DNA of 64,000 bases from Scylla paramamosain (GCF_035594125.1 NC_087181.1:8373817-8437816); one strand, 5' to 3'; counted from the first letter of the stretch, positions 52,149 to 64,000 are shown. The notes: generated by a model not told the origin, from the sequence alone. Program-made: numbers and translations.

Positions 52149-52769
52149 TCAGCACACAAAGACGGGTCTCTGACACGGAAGCAGCAGCCATTCCAAGGAA
52201 AATCAGCAAAATACCTCCTCAGGTTCCCCCAACTAGCAGAGGCAAAATGCCAGAGGCACCTTCGCTTAGCGGGATCCTGAGGAGGGATTGGAGCGATAGG
52301 ACAAGATACAGATATGAGATTGTGATCGGAGGAGCCCAACGGAGAAGAAAGGGTGACAGCATAAGTAGAAGGATTAGAGGTCAGGAAAAGGTCAAGAATG
52401 TTGGGAATATTTCCAAGATGGTCAGGAATACGAGTAGGGTGTTGCACCAATTGCTCTAGGTCATGGAGGATAGCAAAGTTGAAGGCTAGTTCACCAGGAT
52501 GGTCAGTGAAGGGAGAGGAAACCCAAAGCAGGTGGTGAACATTGAAGTCTCCAAGAATGGAGATCTCTGCCAAAGGGGAGAGGGTCAGAATGTGCTCCAC
52601 TTTGGAAGTTAAGTAGTCATAGAATTTCTTATAGTCAGATGAGTTAGGTGAGAGGTATACAGCACAGATAAATTTAGTTTGAGAGTGACTCTGTAGTCAT
52701 AGCCAGATGGTGGAAAACTCGGAAGATTCAAGAGCATGGGCACGAGAGCAGGTTAAGTCTTTGCGCACA
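52149..52769 (-). mobile_element. BS-like non-LTR copy N, endonuclease part
   Basis: Minus strand [20 protein letters not shown], then [43 protein letters not shown] and [20 protein letters not shown]. It continues beyond the mariner insertion at 54,062. This is one of the cleaner endonuclease stretches. The rest of the element (RT) is missing, replaced by the microsatellite. Confidence 0.9.
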
Positions 52770-52771
52770 TA

Positions 52772-54059
52772 CGAGGTGTGTCATTAAAGTTCCAGGACTG
52801 GTGTCCTAAAAGATGAATTTCAAACCCAAGCCACAAACCACCATATTTCCCCTTCAAAGTAATCCTTCTGGAGTATACAACTGCGCTCCCAACCCTCTAC
52901 AGTCACTAATCTTTTTCTTACGTGCTTTTAAAATCATGTCCTCTGTTGCAGGTCGTTTAACAATGAGCGCTGAACAGCGAACAAACTTGAAGTTTTTGGT
53001 GCAGTTGGGGAAAACGCCGTCAGAAGCACTGGGTATGCTGCAAAAAGTGTACGGGGATGAGACAATGTCACGCTCACGTGTTTTTGAGTGGTGCAAGAGG
53101 TTCAAAGAGGGCCGGGAGGACGTGGAAGATGACCCCAGGAGTGGAAGACCCTCAACGAGCAGGAATGAGGCCAATGTTGAGCGTGTCAAGCAGATGGTGC
53201 GTGACGATCGTCGGTTGACTGTTCGAAAGATCGCAGATGAGCTTGGCATGAACCACAACAGCGTGTGGAAGATTATCACTGAAGATCTGGGCATGCGGAA
53301 AGTCTGTGCGAAGATGGTGCCGAGACTCCTGAACGATGACCAGAAGGGACGACGCATGCAGGTGTGTCAGGACATCCTCGAGCGTCTGGAAACTGAACCA
53401 GACTTGCTCAGGAGAGTCATCACCGGCGATGAGTCCTGGGTATTTGAGTACGACCCGGAGACCAAACGCCAGAGCCTTCAATGGAAGAGTCCGGCGTCGC
53501 CACGGGCGAAGAAAGCAAGGCAGTCCAGGTCCAGCTTCAAGGTCATGTTGATCGCTTTCTTCGATGTGAGGGGCATCGTCCACTGCGAGTTCTTGCCACA
53601 GGGCCAGACAGTCAACCAACATGTGTACAAAGAAGTACTGCGGCGTCTGCTTCGTGCAGTGCGCGAGAAGAGGCGGGAGTTGTGGCAGGGCAACTCGTGG
53701 CTGCTTCACCACGACAATGCGCCTGCTCACAATGCCCTGAAGAACATCGCCGTGCTGGAGCAACCGCCCTACTCACCTGACCTCGCTCCGTGCGACTTCT
53801 TCCTCTTCCCCAAGCTCAAGGAGGTCATGAAGGGGACCCGTTTTGATGATGCGGACGACATCAAAAAGGCCGTGACGACGGAGCTGAGGAGCATCCCGCA
53901 AGAATCCTTCCAGCAGTGCATGCAAGCCTGGCAGAGAAGGATGGACAAGTGCATGCGGTGCCAGGGGGATTACTTCGAAGGAGATAACCTATAGTTTGTA
54001 GCCTGGATGTGAAATAAAACTTGTGTGGCACCAGTCCTGGAACTTTAATGACACACCTC
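52772..54059 (+). mobile_element. mariner DNA transposon (irritans-like), near-complete
   Basis: Terminal inverted repeats GAGGTGTGTCATTAAAGTTC... and its complement, about 31 bp, with TA flanks at 52,770-52,771 and 54,060-54,061. The uninterrupted BS-like site at 58,451-58,470 reads CGCACATAAATGC, proving a TA target duplication. It carries one open transposase gene. Confidence 0.97.
52963..53994 (+). CDS. mariner transposase, open frame with an 8-residue internal deletion
   Basis: I choose the start at MSAEQRTNLKFLVQLG because related mariner proteins begin there; upstream codons to 52,813 are also open but unlikely. 343 residues. Helix-turn-helix DNA-binding part with DDPRSGRPSTSR, linker WKIITEDLGMRKVCAKMVP, first catalytic aspartate in VITGDESWVFEYD, second in LLHHDNAPAHN, third in YSPDLAPCDFFLFPKLK, and a C-terminal GDYFEGDNL. 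Mariners have 34 residues between the second and third aspartates (D,D34D). Here there are only 26, because about eight residues after APAHNAL are missing in frame. The reading frame is otherwise undamaged, but this loss in the catalytic core probably abolishes activity. It is inserted in BS-like copy N. Confidence 0.95.
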   Translation: MSAEQRTNLKFLVQLGKTPSEALGMLQKVYGDETMSRSRVFEWCKRFKEGREDVEDDPRSGRPSTSRNEANVERVKQMVRDDRRLTVRKIADELGMNHNSVWKIITEDLGMRKVCAKMVPRLLNDDQKGRRMQVCQDILERLETEPDLLRRVITGDESWVFEYDPETKRQSLQWKSPASPRAKKARQSRSSFKVMLIAFFDVRGIVHCEFLPQGQTVNQHVYKEVLRRLLRAVREKRRELWQGNSWLLHHDNAPAHNALKNIAVLEQPPYSPDLAPCDFFLFPKLKEVMKGTRFDDADDIKKAVTTELRSIPQESFQQCMQAWQRRMDKCMRCQGDYFEGDNL

Positions 54060-54061
54060 TA

Positions 54062-54602
54062 AATGCAACATCCAGCTTTGGATCGAAAATGAGGAGAGAG
54101 AAAGTAGGAGGAAACAGAAAAGGGGCTACCGTCAATTGCCTCAGACACCTGAGTTTCAGTGAGGAAAAGATGAGGTTTAGAAGAGGAGAGGTGGTGTTCT
54201 GCAGACTGAAAATTATATCTTAGACCGCGAATGTTGCAGAAATTAATGAAGAAAAAGTTGATGGGGCTGTCAAGACACTTAGGGTTGTTGACAGAAAGGC
54301 AGTCCGACCTGGGGACATTTATGGTCCCCTCCCCAGATGGGGACTCCAAGGCTGGTGTAGGAATCGCCATGATGATTTTGAAATTTCTGAGTGAAGGGTG
54401 TGTGTGTTATTAGGTGCTTGTAGTTTTGTGTGGAGGAAGAGAGTTGTCTTTAGAGGGTAGGCTGTGACTGCCCCCTTGTGTTGTGAGACACAAGGGGAAA
54501 CGTTCAGTGAGGTCACAGCTGGGTTTAATGATAAGTTCACAGCACCCCCTGAACCGTGCCTTAGACCTCACTGGGAGTAATTATCATTTCGGCAGGTGTC
54601 TA
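54062..54602 (-). mobile_element. BS-like non-LTR copy N, 5' UTR and start of endonuclease
   Basis: Minus strand: 5' terminus at about 54,614, then GTCACAGCC, GGTCGGACTGCC, then [36 protein letters not shown] and [17 protein letters not shown]. This gives the endonuclease N-terminus with the expected N-R-G and TET motifs. Confidence 0.88.
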
Positions 54603-54626
54603 CTGCCTCCTCCTTAGAGGAGGCAG
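54603..54626. repeat. Hairpin at the 5' terminus of copy N
   Basis: CTGCCTCCTC...GAGGAGGCAG, a 10-bp stem with a 4-nt loop. Half of it is the normal 5' end of the element, the other half its mirror. Confidence 0.85.
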
Positions 54627-55732
<1,106 letters not shown>

Positions 55733-58700
55733 GTTTTTTTTTTATGCAGGAGGGATGCTGACCAAGGGTAACAAAAATCCAATAAAAAAAAAAAAAAAAA
55801 GCCCACTGAGATGCTGGTACCTGAACAGGGTCCAAAGCAGTAGTCAAAAACTGAAGGATAAATGTCTTGAAACCTCCCTCTTGAAGGAATTCAAGTAGAG
55901 AAAATACAGAAGCAAGCAGGAAGTTCTGGAGTTTATCAGAGAAAGGGATGAATGAATGAGAATACTGGTTAACTCTTGCATTAGAGAAGTAGACAGAATA
56001 GGGATTAGAGAAAGAAGAGAGTCTTGTCTAGTGAGGCTGTGGGAGGAGGGGAGACATGCAGTTGGCAAGATCAGAAGAGCAGTTAGCATGAAAACAGTGG
56101 CAGAAGGTAGTTAGAGATGCAGCACTGCGGCAATGAGAGAGAGGCTAAAGACAGTCAGTTAGAGGAGGGGAGTTGATGAGATGAAAAGATTTTGATTCTA
56201 CCCTGTCTAGAAGAGCAGTATGAGTAGAATCCTCAGACATGTGAAATATACTCCATACATGGATGGATAAGGCTCTTGTACAGTTTGTAGCTGGGGAGTT
56301 GAAAAGAATTGGTGGAGACATTTCAGAATACCAAACTTCATAGAAGCTGTTTTAGCTAGAGATTTAGAGAAGTTTCCAGTTTAGATTATAAGAGAAGGGC
56401 AGACCGAGGATGTTCAGTGTAGAAGAGGGGAACAGTTCAGTGTCATTGAAGATGAGGGGATGAATGTCTGGAAGGTTGTGTCAAGTTGATGGAGGAATTG
56501 AGTTTTTGAGGCATTCAACAATATCATGTTTGCTCTGCCCCAATCAGAAATTTTAGAGAGATCATAAGTCAAGCATTCTGTAGCTTCCCTGCATGAACTG
56601 TTTACTTCCTGAATGGTTGGATGTCTATGAAAATATATGAAAAAGTGCAGGGTGGTATTGCCAGCATAGGATTGGATAGAACAAGAAGTTTGGTTTAGAA
56701 GGTCATTGATGAATAGGAAGAGTGGGTGACAGGACAGAACCCTGAGGAACACCACTGTTAATAGATTTAGGAGAAGAACAGTGTCTACTACAACAGCAAT
56801 ATAATGGTCAGAAAGAAAACTTGAGATGAAGTTGCAGAGAGAAGGAAAGAAGCCGTAGAGTGGTAGTTTGGAAATCAAAGCTTTGTGTCAGACTCTATCA
56901 AAAGCTTTTGATATGTCTAAGGCAACAGCAAAAGTTTCACCAAAATCTCTAAAAGAGGATGACCAAGACTCAGTAAAGAGTGCCAGATCATCTGTAGAGC
57001 AGCTTTGACGGAACACATACTGGTGATCAGACAGAAGGTTGTGAAGTTATAGATGTTAAAGAATCTTCCTGTTGAGGATAGATTCAAAAACTTTAGATAG
57101 GCAAGAAATTAGGGCAATAGGATGGTAGTTTAAGGGATTAGAATGGTCAGCCTTTTTTTAAACAGGCTGAATATAGGCAAACTTCCAGCAAGAAGGAAAA
57201 GTAGATGTTGATAGACAGAGTTGAAAGAGTTTGACTGGGCAAGGTGGAAGCACAGAGGCACAGTTTCAGAGAACAATAGGAGGGACCCCATCTGGTCCAG
57301 AAGCCTTCTGAGGATTTAGGCCAGTGAGGGCATGGAAAACTTCATTACGAAGAATTTTAATAGGTAGCATGAAGTAGTCAGAGGGTGGAGGAGAGGGAGG
57401 AACAAACCCTGAATCATTTAAGTTAGAGTTTTAGCAAAGATTTGAGCTAAGAGTTCAGCTTTAGAGATAGATGTGATATCAGTGGTGCCATCTGATTGAA
57501 ATAAAGGAGGGAAAGAAGAAGAAGCAATGTTATTGGAGATGTTTTTGGCTAGGTGCCAGATGTCACAAGGGGAGTTAGATCTTGAAAGATTTTGACACTT
57601 TATATTAATGAAGGAGTTTTTGGCTAGTTGGAGAACAGACTTGTCATGGTTCTGGGCAGAAATATAAAGCACATGAGATTCTAATAATGAAAGACTCAAG
57701 TACCTTTGGTGGGCCACCTCTCTATCATGTGTAGCACAAGAACAGGCTGTGTTAAACCAAGATTTGGAAGGTTTAGGTCGAGAAAAAGAGTGAGGAATGT
57801 ATGCCTCCATGCCAGACACTATTGACTCTGTTATGCGCTCAGCACACAGAGACAGGCCTCTGAAACAGAAGCAGTAGTCATTCCAAGGAAAATCATCAAA
57901 ATACCTCCTCAGGTTCCCCTAACTAACAGAGGCAAAATGCCCGAGGCAACTCTGCTTAGGGGTTCCTGAGGAGGGATTGGAGCAATAGGACAAGATATAG
58001 ATATGAGATTGTGATCGGAGGAACCCAATGGAGAAGAGAGGGTGACAGCATAAGGAGAAGGATTAGAGTTTAGGAAAAGGTCAAGAATGTTGGACATATC
58101 TCCAAGATGGTCAGGAATACAAGTAAGGTGTTGCACCAATTGCTTTAGGTCATGGATAGTGAAGTTGAAGGCTAGTTCACCAGGATGGTCAGTGAAGGGA
58201 GAGGAAACCCAAAGGTGGTGGTGAACATTGAAATTTCCAAGAATGGAGATCTCCACAAAAGGGAAGAGAGTCAGAATGTGCTCCACTTTGGAAGTTAAGT
58301 AGTCGAAGAATTTCTTATAGTCAGAGGAGTTAGGTGAGAGGTATGCAGCACAGATAAATTTAGTTTGAGAGTGACTCTGTAGTCTTAGGCAGATGGTGGA
58401 ATACTCTGAAGATTCAAGAGCTTGGGCACAAGAGCAGGTTAAGTCATTGCGCACATAAATGCAACATCCAACTTTGGATTGAAGATGAGGATAGAGAAAA
58501 TAGGATGAAACAGAAAAAGGGCTACTTTCAGTTGCCTCAGATACCTGTGTTTCAGTGAGGAAAAGATGAGGTTTAGTAGAGGAGAGGTGGTGTTCTACAG
58601 ATTGAAAATTAAATCTAAGACTGCGAATGTTGCAGAAGTTAATGAAGAAAAAATTGAGGGGGTGTTAAGACATTTAGGGTCGATACCAGAAGAGCAGTTC

Positions 58701-59010
58701 AACCTGGGGACATTTGTGGTCCCCTCCCCAGAAGGGGACCTTGACTCTGGTTTAGGAGTCGCCATGATAATTTTGAATTTTGAGTGAAGGTTGTGTGTGT
58801 AGTTTTGTGTGCATGTAGTTTTGTGAGAAGGAAAAGTGTTGTCTTTAGAGGGCAGGCTGTGACTGCCCCCTTGTATTGTGAGACACAGAGGGAAACATTC
58901 AGTAAGGTCACAGCTGGGTTTTATGGTAAGTTCACAGCACCCCCTGATCCAGTGCTTTAGACCTCACTGGGAGTAATTATTATTTTGGCAGGTGCCTACT
59001 GCCTCCTCCT
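55733..59010 (-). mobile_element. BS-like non-LTR copy O, essentially full length (3.3 kb)
   Basis: Minus strand from the 5' terminus AGGAGGAGGCAGTAGGCACC (59,008) through 5' UTR, endonuclease ([62 protein letters not shown] in 58,454-57,909), linker (57,819-57,418, HSFSRPKPSKSWFNTACS), RT (56,878-56,414 and flanking frames) and C-terminus (56,089-55,844). The 3' UTR ends in a T-rich stretch at 55,733. It shows the family layout: about 0.4 kb 5' UTR, APE endonuclease, RT, short 3' UTR, with no separate gag-like ORF1 seen. Several frameshifts and stops inactivate it. Confidence 0.92.
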
Positions 59011-59489
59011 GAATGAAGTTTTGACACTCAAAGAATGTGAGCGTGTAAGAGGGTGCACAATATGATTGAAGTGGATAGAGTGGCTGTAAGGGTTGAATAT
59101 GTATTTCAGGATGCTGATTTTGAGTCTAGCCTTAGGTTTATTATTGCATCAAAAATTCTGGTGATAATAATTCAGTTGCAGATTTTAATAATTAAAATTT
59201 TGAGGCTAAAGTAAATTAGTTGCTATATCAACTGACTTATCAAAAACCAATGTAAGTTCTTGAAGAATGTAGAGAATTGAGAGTGAATGAGATAAACAAA
59301 GTAATGATGTATGTCAAGATGATAAAAAGAGTATGATTGTGTTCTTGAATGGTAAGTTGCTTTATGAGATAGACTGTTTTATGTATATGTTGCTGTTTGT
59401 GGAAAAATAAATGTAGAGGTAGAATTTATAATGAATTAAGCAAAAAAGGTGTGGACAGGAACAAACAGAAAACTGTTAAGTTTTTTGGT

Positions 59490-59760
59490 CACTTAGAGGC
59501 AGTGTAAAGAGAAGGCTGGATGAAGGTGCAGTGGTACTAACAGCACTGTATGGGGCTGAAACATGGAACATAGGAGCAGAAAAGAAAAAAGAAGATTGAA
59601 TGTAATGGAGATATGTTATCTTGAGGAACACATGTAGAATAGGACATATGGACAGAAAAGTGAATTAGAAGAATGAAAGAAAACTGTTATGAAAAACAGA
59701 GTTGGTTAATCAAGCAGAAGAGGATGTGTTGTGATAATTTGGAGAAGTGTGAATAACTGG
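59490..59760 (+). pseudogene. Non-LTR RT C-terminal fragment (different family)
   Basis: Plus frame SVKRRLDEGAVVLTALYGAE followed by TWNIGAEKKK, and after a frame break MEICYLRNTCRIGHMDRKV. The LYGAETW...EM.CLR.xCG block is typical of the region after RT in several arthropod non-LTR families. Confidence 0.55.
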
Positions 59761-59901
59761 TTTTATCATATATGGGAAAGAAGTTGGATCTGTTATGATG
59801 TAGCATAGGGATAGTCCAGTCCTGCTGTTGTACCCTGGAGATACACTTGCATAGGTGGTCAGTTTACAAGTCTAGAGACTGAGGATGGTTTGAATCTAAT
59901 G

Positions 59902-59944
<43 letters not shown>

Positions 59945-60839
59945 AGGGTTTTGTCTTGGCTTCCCTCTAATATTGGGATGTTAGCCTAATTTTTTAGGTA
60001 CTTTATGATAGTTAAGTATTCTTCAAGCTGAAAAATCAGTCAAGCTTACAGGTTGCAGTACAAAATTAAGAAAATCAGAATGGACCTGGTGTGAACACTA
60101 CAAGAATTAATAATGAAAGCATCACTGTATACTACAGGAACTGAAAGCTTTATTCAGAGTGCAGATTATGAAAGATGTAAAAAGTAAAACAGGCATAAAG
60201 TATGGGGTGCAAGAGAAGTTTGTTTTAGTTTTGTACCATTACAGACCTAAGGCTTGTACATTTCTTTGTTCAATCTTTTTCCTTTTCCTTCAACTTTGCA
60301 TTCATGGTTGTGCAAAATTTCCCCTAAGTACTGGATGGAGCATACCTACTCTTAGAGTCTTTAAAAACAAAGCAGAAACTTTGTGGCATTCTATCTGATG
60401 CATTGACTATCAAAGAGTCCCTCTATTCTATTTTGACAAGGCTTCCGACTGTTATTAGAAGGAAGGATTTTAGAGAACATAGCATCTCAAATTAGAAAAT
60501 TATGTACTTCTTTTTATAGTTAAGGGACTTTTTAAGAAATGGAAAAATGGTTTTTGGATACTTCTATTCAGGAAGGATTAGCATTTGTAGAATTAAGGAA
60601 TGGTATGAAGTTTCTATCAAGGAAGTTGAAGAAGCAGGAATTAATTTGTGATCAAGAAGGTGCAAACTTCTCTGTTTCATACTCTTGGCATGACAGAAGA
60701 AAATCCTCCTTTTGTAGTCAGTGGTGAAAAAGATACTTTTTTTTCTTATTTATTTCTCCCCATCTTTTGAAAAGCCTAAGAAACACTCTTTTGAAGTTTC
60801 ATGTAAAGATTGGAAGGACTGTAGTATTGTAACATTGTT

Positions 60840-60905
60840 TTAGTCACCCTTAGGCCCAAGCGTCACGCAGCAGAAAGAAACTGAGGCGACGCGAGGGGTG
60901 ACTAA
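60840..60905. repeat. Compact structured hairpin
   Basis: TTAGTCACCC (60,840-60,849) pairs exactly with GGGTGACTAA (60,896-60,905). Inside, GCGTC can pair with GACGC. A small MITE-like or RNA-like structure; identity unknown. Confidence 0.6.
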
Positions 60906-61755
60906 GAAAAACAAATGTACAAATTTTCTATAATTTACTGTTTATATGATAAATGGTAAACAATCATCTATGTTTAATATCACATGTTCTAGGAAACACT
61001 TTTTACAATATTTCCAATAAAGAAAACGATAAGTTGGGCTTGAGACCGTTATGTATTTGTATACCAGTGTTCAGATTTTCTTGTTTATGATCATATGTTA
61101 CTGTATAGCCTTCTCGCGTCAATAAATGTCATTCTTCTCTGAAAGGAAGTTTCTCAACCTTACAGTATCATGGGATTTTATCAAACAGTTTTTTGAGAAA
61201 GATTGTGCTTTGGAAATTAGATTTGTTTTATAAATGACTAAGAGGCACACATATGCAGAAGGCTTTTTAAAAAATGTAGATCAATCTTGCTGCCCAGGTA
61301 ATGAGTGGTACCATGGCAGCAAGTATTTACTTGTATTCCCTTGCTGCCTTGCTGCCACAGCAAGCTGTCTGTACAACAGAATTTGTACAGCAAGCAGATA
61401 AACTGTTTGATTGTTTTAATCGTATTCAACCACATTAAAAAAAAAAAAAAGTTCTTTGTGGAATCAGTGCTAATTCTAATCATAAAGAATTCATTGAAAA
61501 AAAATTGCTTAATACATGAAGTCATTTAAAATCTATTCAACACCACATTTATTTAATCACTGTATAGATGGCTGACTTATCAATTTGGCATCACTTCAAG
61601 TTATCCGGCAAGATCTCTAGGGTTATGAAGTGAAGTATGTTCTCTTACACTGATTGAAACAGGACTGTCTAGAGAATTTGTTTGGCAAATTGTGGCTTAA
61701 TTTTGGTAACTGTGACAATCCAAGTACATATAATTTTATGAAAAGTCTGAAATTA

Positions 61756-62735
61756 CTGCCTCCTCCTTATAGGAGGAGGCAGTAGACACCTAATGAAATG
61801 ATAATTAGTCCCAGTGATGTCTGAAGGGCAGGGAATGCTAGGAACTTATCAGTAACCCAGCTGTGACCTCACTGAACATTTCCCTTTGTATCTCATGACA
61901 CAAAGGGTCAGTCACAGCTTGCTCTCCAAAGACAACTCTTCCCTCACACTAAACTACACATGCACCTAAATACACACACACACCCTTCACTCAGAATCGT
62001 AAATTAGTATGGCAATTCCTACACCAGCTTTGGAGTCCCTGTCTGGTGAGGGGACTACAAATGTCCCCAGGTCAGACTGCTCTTCTGCTTTTGACCCTAA
62101 GTGTCTTGACACCCCCAACTTTTTCTTCATTAACTTCTGCAATATTCATGGCCTTGGATCTAATTTTCATTCTGTAGAACATCACCTTTCCTCTACTAAA
62201 CCTCATCTTCTTTTCCTCACCAAAACAGGTATCTGAGGCAATTGACAGTTTCTGTTCCCTCCTACTTTCTCCTTCCTTATTTTCATTTCAAAGCTGGATG
62301 TTGCATTTGTGTGCACAATGACTTAACCTGCTCTTGTGCCCATGCTCTTGACTGTTTGAGAGTGGCTTGTAGTCATCTGGCTATGACTACAAGCCACTCT
62401 CAAACTAAATTTATCTGTGCTATATACCTCTCACCTAATTCCTCTGACTATCAAAAATTCTTTGACTACTTAATTTCCAAAGTGGAGCACATCCTGACTC
62501 TCTTCCCTTTTGCATAGATGTCCATTCTTGGGGACTTCAGTGTTTACCACCAGCTTTGGTTTTCCTCTTCCTTCACTGACTATCCTGTTGAAGTAGCCTT
62601 AAACTTTGCTATCCTCCACGACCTAGAGCAATTGGTGCAATATCCTATTCGTATTCCTTACTGTCTTGGAGATACACCCAACATTCTTGACCTTTTCCTC
62701 ACCTCTAATATTTCTGCTTATACTGTCACTGTTAC
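61756..62735 (+). mobile_element. BS-like non-LTR copy P (5' UTR and endonuclease, 3'-truncated)
   Basis: The 5' end is a hairpin CTGCCTCCTCC...GGAGGAGGCAG (61,756-61,782). Then come 5' [63 protein letters not shown], a foldback (62,354-62,405), [30 protein letters not shown] and [15 protein letters not shown]. It stops before the SSDHN block. The N-R-G of the endonuclease reads N-I-H-G. Confidence 0.9.
62354..62405. repeat. Perfect 23-bp hairpin within copy P
   Basis: GTTTGAGAGTGGCTTGTAGTCAT, loop CTGGCT, then its exact reverse complement up to 62,405. Other family members lack the left arm at this position. Confidence 0.95.
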
Positions 62736-63613
62736 TGTATGTAAAATGCATGTACCTCATGTCATTATTCCTCGGTAATTATAAGTGAAATGTTCAATAG
62801 TTTGCTATTTGCATGAAGATGTGTAATATGTGTAAGTATCAGTACTCAATGCTATATTAAGTACCAAATCCGATGCTCACTTGTTAGTTGAGTGTGGTTA
62901 ACCCGCTGGTCGCCTGTGGGTTTCACTCACGGCCAAGTTGTGCTGAGATAAAGATGGGCAGGAAGGTGACTGAGGTAAATACTTTAATTTTGTAGTAAAA
63001 ACTGATTATCATAGTGCCAAGTTGATTGCATGTATTGTTACTGAATACTGTAATATGTTGAAAGTGTTTAATATCAGTGTATAATGTTATTTTATAAGAA
63101 ATTGAGACTGAGAACTTGTTTGCAGTTCTTACGGTCATGCCTACCTCATCAGTAGATGTCAGAGAGAGAGAACTGCCTCTCCTCAACCCTATGATGATGT
63201 GTGTGATCAGTAAAACAGATCACCTGAGAGCTAATGAAGAGCTACCAGTGCAGCTACAGTAAGAACTCAATCCCACAAGTAAGAACTCACCCCACAAGCA
63301 AGAAATTGGCTCCACATGAGACTGTAGGAAGAGTGAGCCACAGGATGAGAGGATGCTGACGTAAGCCTATAGGTTGACCTCTGAGGCCCTGGGGTCAGCT
63401 CTACCCTTGACGACAACCACTCCCTTCTACCCACAGTGCCTTGCCACCATTTTGTAGAACCCACAGTCACAGGCAAGAAAGTGTAATAATATGTATGTGC
63501 AATGAATTGAGTAGCCTAAGTGAAAGAAAATTACCCACAACTAGCTAGTATTAGAGTGGTAATTCTAATTGCTCTTTCACTGTCTCAGTATTGACACAGT
63601 TAAGTTGTTAGAT
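62736..63613. other. Non-coding leader-like stretch
   Basis: A short tandem phrase (CACAAGTAAGAACTCA-like, three times at 63,257-63,308) is present. It could be an LTR or leader of the gag-like frame that follows, but no clear LTR ends were identified. Confidence 0.35.
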
Positions 63614-64000
63614 ATGTCTGATACTGAGGAAATTGGTGCTGTAGATGGCCTTAGGGAAGATGAAGATGAGCAAGTGGACAAGGGTCAAGCTTATAATGAA
63701 GTTAGTGTCGGGGAATGAGTGCTGACCGACAAAGGAAGGGAATATCAAGTCATTGTAACCAAAGGAAGAGCGGAGTCCTGTAAGCGTAAATGGAGCAGTA
63801 TTACCAGCAAAATTAGGAAAGGACTAAACATTTTAATTAGCCTCTTTGAATTAGAACCCATGTCAAATGAAGCAATAGAGGCATTTCATCAGTATTATGT
63901 GGAATACACAAAACTGGTGGAGCTAGAGCCAGAAAGGTCACAGGAGCTAAATGAAGAGCTGGAACACAACCAACAAGTTCACCGTGAAATATTGGAAAGT
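63614..64000 (+). pseudogene. Retroelement gag-like N-terminal frame, one stop, runs off the window
   Basis: MSDTEEIGAVDGLREDEDEQ, then VDKGQAYNEVSVGE, an in-frame TGA at 63,716-63,718, then VLTDKGREYQVIVTKGRAES, CKRKWSSITSKIRKGLNIL, SNEAIEAFHQYYVEYTKLVE and a charged helix to the window end. The DKGREYQ...K.R..S.I...L pattern is typical of the N-terminus of Pao- or Gypsy-type gag proteins. Apart from the TGA the frame is clean. The rest lies outside. Confidence 0.5.

Larger units (their letters stand above)
59011..61755. other. 2.7-kb stretch, mostly non-coding
   Basis: Contains an RT tail fragment (59,490-59,760), (GT)n at 59,905-59,942 and a structured hairpin (60,840-60,905). Plus-strand open frames at 60,159-60,398 and 60,539-60,727 have no recognisable domain. 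AATAAA signals at about 61,015 and 61,120 would fit an untranslated gene end on the plus strand, but no gene is supported. Confidence 0.45.

Noticed and set aside
52813..52962. An upstream start for the mariner transposase adding 50 residues
   Set aside because: The added residues do not match mariner proteins; the known N-terminus begins at MSAEQRT.
52854..53780. Open frames antisense or out of frame to the mariner transposase (up to 203 codons)
   Set aside because: Shadow frames of a GC-richer coding sequence.
60159..60727. Two short plus-strand frames as host exons
   Set aside because: No splice sites with matching phase and no recognisable domain; left as non-coding.

Overview
This looks like a stretch of animal nuclear DNA, most probably from a decapod crustacean (possibly a crab). 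The grounds are very dense microsatellites ((TA)n, (GA)n, (CA)n), long introns packed with transposable elements, no prokaryotic gene organisation, and a dominant non-LTR retrotransposon whose protein resembles the Jockey/BS-type reverse transcriptases I associate with crab genomes. The taxonomic call is inference.

The one convincing host gene is on the minus strand between about 40,840 and 22,786, and probably continues further left. Its main exon (40,801-38,388) encodes an N-terminal HEPN-like domain (R-x4-H motif) joined to a NACHT NTPase (Walker A GDAGSGKTT, Walker B FLVDGLDE). The stop codon of that long open frame lies inside a perfect GTAAGT splice donor. Three further small exons at 31,618-31,452, 29,884-29,731 and 23,016-22,786 each have good acceptors and donors. 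All intron phases agree across the chain, and the exons encode short leucine-rich or repeat-like modules. I read this as an NLR-like innate-immunity or RNA-sensing gene (HEPN-NACHT-modules) whose introns are filled with transposons.

Nearly everything else is mobile DNA. From left to right: 1-2.3 kb, Jockey/BS-like copies; 2.4-3.4 kb, an IS630/Tc1-type DDE pseudogene; 4.1-5.1 kb, a BEL/Pao pol relic; 5.8-7.5 kb, another BS-like copy between two diverged copies of an older repeat; 9.0-15.8 kb, a Gypsy-type LTR element (putative 5' LTR, gag, pol) with a CR1-like element nested in its protease region; 15.9-17.0 kb, a Penelope-like element with tandem and inverted parts; 17.1-19.8 kb, a gag relic and the best preserved BS-like copy; 25.1-28.6 kb, an inverted duplication interrupted by an unclassified 2.4-kb DNA transposon; 31.7-38.2 kb, several head-to-head BS-like copies with striking foldbacks; 42.5-45.1 kb, a Pao gag relic split by BS-like fragments and a Tigger-type element; 46.1-46.7 kb, a Merlin (ISXO2-like) transposase relic; 49.0-51.1 kb, another non-LTR element; 51.1-52.0 kb, a hAT relic; 52.8-54.1 kb, a mariner with an open transposase frame; 55.7-59.0 kb, the longest BS-like copy; 61.8-62.7 kb, a BS-like endonuclease fragment; 63.6-64.0 kb, the start of a retroelement gag-like frame running off the window.

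A recurring theme is foldback structure in the BS-like family: hairpins at 5' ends, two adjacent hairpins of 58 and 76 bp at 36.3-36.6 kb, and a perfect 23-bp hairpin at 62.35 kb. They suggest repeated template switching, although assembly error must be excluded. The long-read status of the assembly and RNA evidence for the HEPN-NACHT gene are the two decisive external checks.
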